Origin: Micromonospora craniellae
GTDB lineage: Bacteria; Actinomycetota; Actinomycetes; Mycobacteriales; Micromonosporaceae
DNA: 64,000 bases
Assembly (NCBI RefSeq): GCF_014764405.1
Contig: NZ_CP061725.1
Location: forward strand, 5,828,001-5,892,000
Direction of reading: 5' to 3'
Both the position numbers and the translations under genes were made by a program. Of the stretch, positions 15,783 through 22,468 are shown piece by piece. How positions within the stretch are numbered: position 1 is the stretch's first letter; every line of letters starts with the position of its first letter. The notes under the pieces were generated by a model that searched no databases, was not told where the DNA came from, and saw only the letters and a program-made list of their open reading frames with translations.

Positions 15783-16123
15783 ACAACGACAAGGGCCTCC
15801 CGCGCACCCCGCACGAGGCGGCCGACCTGATGAACAACCTGGCCTTCGATGCGCCGCCAACGGCCGAGCGTGAAGACGAACTGCTGGACGCACTCCCGCC
15901 GCAAGGCTCGGAGATCATGGTCGTCCGCTCCCTGCGCCTACCGACCGAACTCGACGAGTCGGTAGCCGTAGCGGCCAAGGCCGCCGGGGTTACCAAGACC
16001 GCCTGGATCCGCCAAGCCATCGAGATCGTGCTCACCATGCAAGCCGACGACGACCAGCCCATCTCCCGCGCGGACGCCCTCCGGGCACTCACCCTCCTGC
16101 GTCCCGTACGCCGTGTCGCGTAG
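15779..16123 (+). CDS. Ribbon-helix-helix (CopG-like) antitoxin
   Basis: A 114-residue protein whose middle (about 48-85: SEIMVVRSLRLPTELDESVAVAAKAAGVTKTAWIRQAIEIVL) is a ribbon-helix-helix DNA-binding unit: a basic strand, helix, turn and second helix. The acidic N-terminal segment (about 15-45, EREDELLDAL) would bind and neutralise the toxin. Translationally coupled to the toxin gene by ATGA overlap. It most likely represses the operon through the palindrome at 15482-15495. Confidence 0.65.
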   Translation: MNNDKGLPRTPHEAADLMNNLAFDAPPTAEREDELLDALPPQGSEIMVVRSLRLPTELDESVAVAAKAAGVTKTAWIRQAIEIVLTMQADDDQPISRADALRALTLLRPVRRVA

Positions 16124-16209
16124 GCGGTGAACAACTGCGCTGATTCGACGACGTCCGCTCTGCCGAACCTTCGTTCGAATCAATACTCTTCGTTAGGTGG
16201 GGATCGGAT

Positions 16210-16959
16210 ATGGGTGACCGCAGTGCCATCGAATGGACAGAGGCGACGTGGAACCCCACGACGGGCTGTGACCGCGTCAGCCGTGGATGCGACAACTGTT
16301 ACGCGTTGACGCTGGCCAAGCGGCTCAAGGCGATGGGGCAGCCGAGGTATCAGCGAGACGGAGATCTGCGGACGAGCGGGCCAGGGTTCGGGTTGACTCT
16401 TCACCCGGACAGTCTTGAGTTGCCGTTCACCTGGAAGCGGCCCCGGCTCGTGTTCGTCAACTCGATGAGTGACCTGTTCCACGCCCAGGTTCCGGTGGAG
16501 TTCGTCCGTCAGGTTTTCGAGGTCATCGCCGCGACTCCGCAGCACACCTATCAGGTGTTGACCAAGCGAGCCCGCCGCCTACGTCGGCTGGGGTCCTCCT
16601 TGACCTGGCCGCCCAACCTGTGGGTGGGCGTCTCGGTGGAGAACGCCGATGTAGTGGATCGAATCGATGATCTACGGGGCGTACCAGCGGCGCTGCGGTT
16701 CCTGTCATGCGAACCGCTGCTTGGCCCGCTGTCGGACCTGAAGCTCGACCGCATCGGCTGGGTTATCGCCGGCGGCGAGAGCGGCATCAATGCTCGGCCG
16801 CTGCACCAGGATTGGGTGATAGGCCTGCGCGATCAGTGCACGCGCGCCGGGGTGCCGTTCTTCTTCAAGCAGTGGGGAGGTCGAACGCCCAAGGCTGGCG
16901 GTCGGGAGCTGAACGGCCGTACGTGGGACGACATGCCTCTGAGCCTGCCTGTCTCATGA
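16210..16959 (+). CDS. DUF5131 (phage Gp37/Gp68-like) three-cysteine-motif protein
   Basis: A 249-residue protein beginning MGDRSAIEWTEATWNPTTGC. The three-cysteine motif is C20-x6-C27-x2-C30 (GCDRVSRGCDNCYA), where radical-SAM-like enzymes bind an iron-sulfur cluster. Further hallmarks of the family are VFVNSMSDLFH, YQVLTKRARRL, NLWVGVSVEN, RFLSCEPLLGPL, WVIAGGESG and FFFKQWGG. Members occur in phages and mobile islands, and their reaction is unknown; relation to the radical-SAM/SPL-like fold is an inference. The family typically neighbours TcmP, as here (123-nt gap). The ATG follows GGTGGGG. The gene looks less GC-rich than the flanking chromosome, consistent with transfer. Confidence 0.85.
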   Translation: MGDRSAIEWTEATWNPTTGCDRVSRGCDNCYALTLAKRLKAMGQPRYQRDGDLRTSGPGFGLTLHPDSLELPFTWKRPRLVFVNSMSDLFHAQVPVEFVRQVFEVIAATPQHTYQVLTKRARRLRRLGSSLTWPPNLWVGVSVENADVVDRIDDLRGVPAALRFLSCEPLLGPLSDLKLDRIGWVIAGGESGINARPLHQDWVIGLRDQCTRAGVPFFFKQWGGRTPKAGGRELNGRTWDDMPLSLPVS

Positions 16960-17082
16960 CAGCGGGGGTGGCCCGGCACGTCCAGACCGTACGGGTGCCG
17001 ACGGCGATCATCAGAGGCTTTTCTCTCACAGGTGTGCAATGAGAGACTGCTCCGCAACACATCGTGATCATCTGGGGGCTGA

Positions 17083-18150
17083 ATGCCAGTCGACGGTCCG
17101 GTGCCATGGCCGTGTGCGGAGCATACGGGTGCCAAACACGACATCTACCGCCGCTACCTTGAGCGATGGTTTCCGATCCTCCTCGCCGGCTATCCCTCTG
17201 TCACCTACGCCGAGGGATTCGCCGGGCCTGGCATCTACAGCGGCGGAGAAGCCGGGTCGCCCGTCATCGCGATCCGCGCGCTTGTCCAGGAGGTCTCCGC
17301 GAACAAGGGCATCACCCGATTCGTCTTCATCGACGATGACGAGCGCTGCGTCAAGATGCTGCGGGAGACCCTGCAGGAAGCGTTTCCCGTACGACCGCGG
17401 TCGGAGAGCGCGATGCCCGTCATGATGGGCAAAGGCACCTGCGCTGACGATCTCGGAGTTGCGCTCGACCAGATGGGTGCCTGGGGACAGCCGATATTCG
17501 CGAACCTGGACTCCTGGGGCAACGCGCCGGTGCCCTTCAAGCTGCTGCAGCGTCTCGCCGGCAACGTATCCACCGAGGTCATCGTCACGCTGCTCCCGCA
17601 GCACTTCGTTCGATTCGTGAGCAACATGGGTGAGGCGGGTGACGACGTCTTCGGCGGCGACCCGCACTGGCGTGATGTCGTCAACCTGCCGCCAGCGGCG
17701 AAGAGTCGGCACATCCTCACCTGCTACCGGCAAGCTCTGGAGAAGGCTGGCTTTCCCTACCTACTGGACTTCGAGCTGATTCCTCGCAATGGCCAACCTC
17801 TGTATCTCGTCTTCGGCACCGGGCACCCTCTCGGTGTGCAGAAGATGAAGGACAGCCTCTGGGAGGTGGACCGAGCCCAGGGCGTCGGGTTCCGTGACCC
17901 CCGCGACGAACAGGCAGAGACCTTGTTCGCGATGGATGAGCCGCTCCTGGGACCACTGACCCGACTGCTACAGCAGAGGCTGCGTGACAGCGGTCCGGTC
18001 CGCGTCGAAGACCTGCGCCGGTTCGCTCTGCTCGAGACGGTGTACCGACCAGAACACGTCATCAAGGCACTGAAGCCGCTCGTCGACAACGGCAGCGTGA
18101 AGATTGCAGACGGTGGTCGGCTGCAGAGATCATCCTTCGTCTCGCTGTAG
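17083..18150 (+). CDS. tcmP: Three-Cys-motif partner protein TcmP
   Basis: A 355-residue protein with the family's opening H-x2-K-x-x-I-x-x-x-YL-x-x-W (HTGAKHDIYRRYLERWFPIL, about 14-33) and YAEGFAGPGIYSGGEAGSP (about 42-60). The FAGPG-containing strand-loop, the acidic pair in FVFIDDDERCVKML (about 80-93) and ANLDSWGNAPVPF (about 139-151) look like motifs I, II and IV of an S-adenosylmethionine-dependent methyltransferase fold; this is inference. The C-terminus (about 290-355) looks like a winged helix (VRVEDLRRFALLETVYRPEHVIKALKPLVDNGSVKI). TcmP is known only as the regular neighbour of DUF5131 proteins. The pair is probably one functional unit, flanked by toxin-antitoxin modules. Confidence 0.82.
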   Translation: MPVDGPVPWPCAEHTGAKHDIYRRYLERWFPILLAGYPSVTYAEGFAGPGIYSGGEAGSPVIAIRALVQEVSANKGITRFVFIDDDERCVKMLRETLQEAFPVRPRSESAMPVMMGKGTCADDLGVALDQMGAWGQPIFANLDSWGNAPVPFKLLQRLAGNVSTEVIVTLLPQHFVRFVSNMGEAGDDVFGGDPHWRDVVNLPPAAKSRHILTCYRQALEKAGFPYLLDFELIPRNGQPLYLVFGTGHPLGVQKMKDSLWEVDRAQGVGFRDPRDEQAETLFAMDEPLLGPLTRLLQQRLRDSGPVRVEDLRRFALLETVYRPEHVIKALKPLVDNGSVKIADGGRLQRSSFVSL

Positions 18151-18225
18151 CCATGCCTACTCATTGAAGGAAGCGACTGCCCGCCTTTTCCTGAGCGGTG
18201 CCGAGCGAAGACCGGCGCAGCAGCT

Positions 18226-18250
18226 CTGGTAGCACCGCCGGTGCTACCAG
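18226..18250. promoter_or_regulatory. Palindromic operator of the second toxin-antitoxin operon
   Basis: CTGGTAGCACC (18226-18236) and GGTGCTACCAG (18240-18250) form a perfect inverted repeat around GCC. It sits just before the -10-like TACGCT (18256-18261), which is 7 nt from the ATG at 18269, so the mRNA is probably leaderless and the palindrome is probably the antitoxin's binding site. Confidence 0.6.
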
Positions 18251-18268
18251 TGGGGTACGCTCTCCACC

Positions 18269-18520
18269 ATGACCGCGAAACGCTCCATCAGCGTGCCCGA
18301 CGACGTCGCGCAATGGCTCGACGGCCAGCGCAACGTGTCCGCTGCGATCACCGCAGCCGTCCGCGCGCAGATGGCCGGCACCCAGCTCGACGAGGTGCTG
18401 CGCCGCGCCGGCATAGAGGTCACCGACGCCGGCAAGGCCCGCTGGCGCGACCGCCTCGCCACCCCCATCCCTGATGAGGCCCTCGCCGAGGGGCAGCGCC
18501 TGCTCGACGAGGCCGCGTGA
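18269..18520 (+). CDS. Antitoxin of an RHH-PIN toxin-antitoxin pair
   Basis: An 83-residue protein: MTAKRSISVPDDVAQWLDGQ forms the strand and first helix of an RHH-like DNA-binding unit, then NVSAAITAAVRAQM the second helix. The C-terminal part (DAGKARWRDRLATPIPDEALAEGQRLLDEAA) is the toxin-binding tail. It precedes the PIN gene with a 4-bp ATGA overlap. Autoregulation through the palindrome at 18226-18250 is likely. Confidence 0.65.
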   Translation: MTAKRSISVPDDVAQWLDGQRNVSAAITAAVRAQMAGTQLDEVLRRAGIEVTDAGKARWRDRLATPIPDEALAEGQRLLDEAA

Positions 18521-19026
18521 ACGACGTCCAGGTCGCCGTCGTCCTGGACGTCACCGCCCTCGCCGCGTACGTCGCCGGCCAGGTCGCCGTCGGTGAGCTG
18601 ATCGCGGAGGTCGCCGACGAAGGCCGCACGGTCGGCGTGCCGGCCGCCTGCCTCGCCGCCGCGTACGCCGCCACCAGCAGCGAGGTCAGCGCGGCCCTGC
18701 TCACCCTCCTGACCACCACCCCGGCCGTCACCGTGCTACCCCTCGGCGCCGAGCCCGGCATCGACGACGCCCGCCAGACCGGCGTCCTCGCCCGCGCCGC
18801 AGGCGGCGACATCGCCCTCGGCCACGCCGCCCGCACCGCCATCGCCCACCAGGCGCACCTGGCCACCACCGCCCCCACGCCGGCCGCCACCGTCCTGCCC
18901 GCCGGCTGGAGCATCCTCGACCTCAGCCAGGGGGACTGTAAAAACAACGGTGTAACTCCGATCAAGGGAGTAGCACCTGATGACGATCACGACCGATGCG
19001 GTGGACACTGCCGCTGTGCCCGGTGA
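18517..19026 (+). CDS. PIN-domain toxin with its C-terminus replaced by insertion-sequence DNA
   Basis: A PIN-type ribonuclease toxin: VVLDVTALAAYVAG holds the first catalytic acid (Asp11), GELIAEVAD the glutamate, and GGDIALGHAARTAIAHQA the distal acid. Native similarity runs to about residue 139 (GWSILDLSQG). From there the frame enters the IS256-family left end at 18932 and continues about 30 residues (DCKNNGVTPIKG...) to TGA at 19026, overlapping the transposase start. Since PIN toxins usually end soon after such an 'IL-x-L' strand, the core may still be functional with an abnormal tail. Confidence 0.6.
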   Translation: MNDVQVAVVLDVTALAAYVAGQVAVGELIAEVADEGRTVGVPAACLAAAYAATSSEVSAALLTLLTTTPAVTVLPLGAEPGIDDARQTGVLARAAGGDIALGHAARTAIAHQAHLATTAPTPAATVLPAGWSILDLSQGDCKNNGVTPIKGVAPDDDHDRCGGHCRCAR

Positions 19027-20338
19027 CGAGAAGGCCAAGCGGCCGCGTACGAAGACGACGCCAGGGGGTGTCGACCCGGCGCTGGTGTCACAGCTGGTGA
19101 CCCAGGCTCGTGAGCAGGGGCTGCAGCTGTCCGGTGAGGGTGGGCTGCTGCAGCAGCTGACGAAGATCGTGCTGGAGTCGGCCCTCGATGGTGAGATCAC
19201 CGACCACCTCGGCTACGACAAACACGACCAGGCCGGCGCGAACTCCGGCAACTCCCGCAACGGCAACCGGTCCAAGACGGTGCTCACCGATGTCGGGCCG
19301 GTGCAGATCGACGTGCCACGCGATCGAGCGGGCTCGTTCGAACCGGCCATCGTCAAGAAGCGTCAGCGCAGGTTGTCCGGGGTGGAGGACCTGGTGCTGT
19401 CGCTGTCGGCGAAGGGCCTGACCACCGGCGAGATCTCCGCGCATCTGGCCGAGGTCTACGGCGCCGAGGTCTCCCGCCAGACGATCTCCACCATCACCGA
19501 CAAGGTGATGGACGGTATGACCGAGTGGCAGAACCGGCCCCTCGATCCGGTCTACCCGGTGGTCTTCCTCGACGCCATCAACGTCAAGATCAGGGACGGG
19601 AAGGTCGCCAACCGGCCGATCTACGTCGCTCTCGCGGTCACCGCCGACGGCCACCGAGACATCCTCGGCCTGTGGGCCGGCGACGGCGGGGAGGGCGCCA
19701 AGTTCTGGCTGCAGATCTGCACCGAACTGAAGAACCGGGGCGTCGACGACGTGCTCATGGCCGTCTGTGACGGACTGACCGGCCTGCCGGATGCCATCGG
19801 AGAGGTCTGGCCCCGCACCGTGGTCCAGACCTGCGTGGTGCACCTGCTCAGGAACTCGTTCCGCTACGCGGCCCGCCAGCACTGGGACGCGATTGCCAAG
19901 GCACTCAAACCGGTCTACACCGCACCGACCGAGGCCGCCGCTACCGAACGATTCCTCGAGTTCGCCGAGGCATGGAGCAGCCGCTACCCGGCGATCGTGA
20001 AGCTGTGGGAGAACGCCTGGGCCGAGTTCGTGCCGTTCCTGGCCTTCGACGCCGAGATCCGCCGGATCATCTGCTCCACCAACGCCATCGAAAGCGTCAA
20101 CGCCCGCATCCGCCGCGCCGTCCGCGCCCGCGGACACTTCCCCAACGAGCAAGCCGCCCTCAAGTGCGTCTACCTCGCGGTGATGAGCCTCGACCCGACC
20201 GGGCAAGGCCGCAAACGCTGGGCCACCCGCTGGAAGAGCGCACTCAACGCCTTCGACATCACCTTCGACGGACGCCTGTCCGCCGGCCGCAAGTAGAAGA
20301 TCAACCAACCCCAGTTACACCGTTAACTTGACAGACCC
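18932..20338 (+). mobile_element. IS256-family insertion sequence, apparently intact
   Basis: A 1.41-kb element with imperfect 26-bp terminal inverted repeats: left GGGACTGT...AACGGTGTAACT (18932-18957) and right, in complement, GGGTCTGT...AACGGTGTAACT ending at 20338. It carries one full-length transposase gene. No exact 8-9-bp target duplication is visible at the two ends, so either one flank has been lost or the copy is old. It separates the PIN gene from the Roadblock gene. Confidence 0.88.
18980..20296 (+). CDS. IS256-family (mutator-like) transposase
   Basis: A 438-residue DDE transposase. The catalytic triad is complete: Asp198 in VVFLDAINVK, Asp264 in AVCDGLTGLP and Glu371 in TNAIESVNARIRRA. 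Other family segments are LESALDGEITDHLGYDKHD and the GLTTGEISAHLAEVYGAEVSRQTIS helix-turn-helix. The frame is unbroken, so the element may be mobile. The ATG follows AAGGGAG. Confidence 0.95.
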   Translation: MTITTDAVDTAAVPGDEKAKRPRTKTTPGGVDPALVSQLVTQAREQGLQLSGEGGLLQQLTKIVLESALDGEITDHLGYDKHDQAGANSGNSRNGNRSKTVLTDVGPVQIDVPRDRAGSFEPAIVKKRQRRLSGVEDLVLSLSAKGLTTGEISAHLAEVYGAEVSRQTISTITDKVMDGMTEWQNRPLDPVYPVVFLDAINVKIRDGKVANRPIYVALAVTADGHRDILGLWAGDGGEGAKFWLQICTELKNRGVDDVLMAVCDGLTGLPDAIGEVWPRTVVQTCVVHLLRNSFRYAARQHWDAIAKALKPVYTAPTEAAATERFLEFAEAWSSRYPAIVKLWENAWAEFVPFLAFDAEIRRIICSTNAIESVNARIRRAVRARGHFPNEQAALKCVYLAVMSLDPTGQGRKRWATRWKSALNAFDITFDGRLSAGRK

Positions 20339-20578
20339 GCCTGATGCCAGCAGCACGGAGCCGTACCAACTGCAATTTCCGGACGACACCTGGGCGTCAC
20401 TGTTGGTGAGACGGATGGTGCATCAGTGTGACCGTGGTGTCTGGCCCGTCCGGTTGGGTGACCAGGGTGTTCGTGCGTTTGGGGGAGGAGGGAACAGGAT
20501 TCGGGGGAGTGTCAGTCACCTGACGCCGGGCCTTCTCTGGTACGAACGTAGGAGTTTCGACGAGAGGACAGCGCCCTG

Positions 20579-20998
20579 ATGACCCATGCCCTGGTCGCCG
20601 CCGAGAACCTCAACGCCGCGCTCGACGACATCGTGGATCGTGTGCCTGGTGCCAAGTTCGCGGTGGTGCTCTCCCCGGACGGCATCATGCTGGGGGCGTC
20701 GCGGGGCATCGACGAGGAGATCGCCGAGCAACTGTCCAGTGTGGTCTGTGGGCTTCAGGCGCTGGGCCTTGCCGTTGCCCGATTGTGCGGTGACGGTGAG
20801 CTGCACCAGGTGGTGGTGCAGATGTCGCGGGCGTTCCTGTTCCATGCCACCACCGGCAACGGGGCGATCCTCACCGTCGGCATCGACGGCTCGGCCGAGG
20901 TCGGGGACATGGCGTACGAGGTCGCCCTGTTCTGTGCCAAAGCCGGACATCACCTGCCGGTGTACGTGGAGCCGGCGCCCAAGGTGGGCGCGCGGTGA
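20579..20998 (+). CDS. Roadblock/LC7-domain protein (CvnB-like)
   Basis: A 139-residue single Roadblock/LC7 domain: LNAALDDIVDRVPGAKFAVVLSPDGIMLGASRGID, then EEIAEQLSSVVCGLQALGLAVARLCGDGELHQVVVQM. In actinobacterial conservons this type (CvnB) works with a sensor kinase, a DUF742 protein and a small GTPase in G-protein-like signalling. Here it stands alone directly after an insertion sequence, so upstream partners or its native promoter may have been displaced. A strong hairpin follows. Confidence 0.85.
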   Translation: MTHALVAAENLNAALDDIVDRVPGAKFAVVLSPDGIMLGASRGIDEEIAEQLSSVVCGLQALGLAVARLCGDGELHQVVVQMSRAFLFHATTGNGAILTVGIDGSAEVGDMAYEVALFCAKAGHHLPVYVEPAPKVGAR

Positions 20999-21077
20999 TC
21001 CGGCCCTCGCGTCCAACGGGATGTCGGTAGGGGAGGTCGGCTCTGCGCATCGTGGAGGGCTGCCTACCGATGTTGTC

Positions 21078-21114
21078 CCCGGTCGGGGCGGGATGGAGCA
21101 CCGCCCCGACCGGG
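21078..21114. terminator. Strong bidirectional hairpin terminator
   Basis: CCCGGTCGGGGCGG (21078-21091) pairs perfectly with CCGCCCCGACCGGG (21101-21114) across a nine-base loop, between the Roadblock gene and the convergent secreted protein. Confidence 0.8.
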
Positions 21115-21120
21115 TCTCGG

Positions 21121-22239
21121 TCAGACGTTGGACGAGTAGGTGAGGAGGAACTGGTTCGCTGTCTGTGCGCCCGCGTTGTTGAAGCAGATGACGTTACGGA
21201 TGATCGCGGTGGCGCCGGACAGGATCCAGGGGGTCTGTAGGTTGCAGTAGTCGGGTGTCGGGCCGAACGCGGTGACCTGCACGGTCGTCATCCGGTAGCC
21301 GACCAGGGGAAGGGTGACCAGGTACTGGCCGACCCCGGACACCATGATGCTGTTCACTCCGCCGGCGGAGTTGAAGTCGGTCGGACCGCCGAGGCCGGGG
21401 CTCCACACGTAGGCGAAGTGTTTCGGCGGTACGGCGCCGAAGATCGGACGTTCCCGGTGGTAGGTCAGGTTGAACCAGCTGTCGGCGTGGGCGCCGGTGG
21501 GGTCGAAGCAGAACACGTAGGCCAGCACGGCGCCACCGGAGACACCCCAACGGGCGATCTTGCAGCGGCGCGGGAGGTTCGGGTGTTCGGCGGTGGCTTG
21601 CAGGTTTCCGCTCAGTGCGGTCGTGCTCAGGCCGTTGAGGCGGACCTCGTAGATGCCGGTGCCGAGGTGGGCCACCGTGTTGGCGGCGCCGGCCGAGTTG
21701 AAGGAGGCGGTCATGCCACCGGGCGGTGTCCCTCTGACGTAGCCGAACGCATGTGATCCGGGCGGCAGCAGGCCGGAGCTGGTGCTGTAGTCGACGACGA
21801 AGCGGGCGTTGTCAGGTCCGCCACCGGGACGGTAACACTGCACCTCGACGGCCTGGTCGGCGCCGAAGGGGTAGGTGGCTGCGACCTGGCACCAGCGCGG
21901 TGCGTTGTCGACGGCGGTGACGTGTGCGACGCCGTTCGTCGAGGCGGTGGCCGGGAAGTAGACCCGGTAGCGGCCGACGCCGATCTGGTCGACGGTGGCC
22001 CAGGCGCCGGGGAGGCTGGTCTTCCAGCCGCCCCACTGTCGGCTGGTGTCCAGGATGGTGCCGGGGGCCGGGGTCGGTGTCTGTAGGTAGGCGAAGCCCC
22101 ACCGGTCGGGCACGGCCGCGCTGGCCGGGGCCGCCGTTGCGGTGAGTGCGATGGTGGCGGCCAGGGCGGTGGTGACGAACAGGGCCAGACTTCGGCGGGC
22201 GACGGCGGTTGCGGTTCGGGAGCGAGCGAGTACGGACAC
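21121..22239 (-). CDS. Secreted protein with three internal repeats, function unknown
   Basis: A 372-residue exported protein with a long Sec signal peptide (cleavage likely after APASA, about 41). The mature part is three copies of a roughly 105-residue beta-rich unit (about 48-150, 160-260, 268-370). Each opens with FAY(L/V)-, carries a VG-x-Y-x-V strand, a conserved Cys pair (CQV...VQCY; CKI...VFCF; CNL...VICF) and ends near YS/YH. Each copy probably forms one domain with one disulfide. No known enzyme motif. The gene has its own upstream region and terminator. Confidence 0.6.
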   Translation of the reverse strand: MSVLARSRTATAVARRSLALFVTTALAATIALTATAAPASAAVPDRWGFAYLQTPTPAPGTILDTSRQWGGWKTSLPGAWATVDQIGVGRYRVYFPATASTNGVAHVTAVDNAPRWCQVAATYPFGADQAVEVQCYRPGGGPDNARFVVDYSTSSGLLPPGSHAFGYVRGTPPGGMTASFNSAGAANTVAHLGTGIYEVRLNGLSTTALSGNLQATAEHPNLPRRCKIARWGVSGGAVLAYVFCFDPTGAHADSWFNLTYHRERPIFGAVPPKHFAYVWSPGLGGPTDFNSAGGVNSIMVSGVGQYLVTLPLVGYRMTTVQVTAFGPTPDYCNLQTPWILSGATAIIRNVICFNNAGAQTANQFLLTYSSNV

Positions 22240-22412
22240 TCATCCACCTCCATCAATTGTTACGGGCTTGTCAGCGTAGTGAACACGCGGGGTGATCGGA
22301 TGACTCTCTTCCGTCATTGCCACTACTGTGCTATCTGGCTTGTCTGGCATTCCGGTAATCGCCCATGGTCGATGTCTGGGCCGGCGGGGGTGGGTGGCGG
22401 GCCCGGCATCGT

Positions 22413-22461
22413 CCGAAAGGTTCCGGAAGGTCCTTGACGTATCGATCGAGATGGTTACGAT
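22413..22461 (+). promoter_or_regulatory. Promoter and operator of the alpha-glucuronidase gene
   Basis: TTGACG (22434-22439), 16-bp spacer and TACGAT (22456-22461) form a good vegetative-type promoter whose start would fall on the ATG at 22469. Just upstream, CCGAAAGGTTCCGGAA (22413-22428) resembles the CGAAA-TTTCGGAA boxes near the LacI-type regulator at 35 kb. Confidence 0.6.
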
Positions 22462-22468
22462 CTGCGCA

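Noticed and set aside
16173..16181. GTTCGAATC, like a tRNA T-loop, as a tRNA remnant or attachment site
   Set aside because: The flanks do not form a T-stem and no acceptor or anticodon arm is present nearby.
18932..20338. Target-site duplication of the IS256 element
   Set aside because: The 8-9 bp on each side are not identical, so no duplication is claimed.
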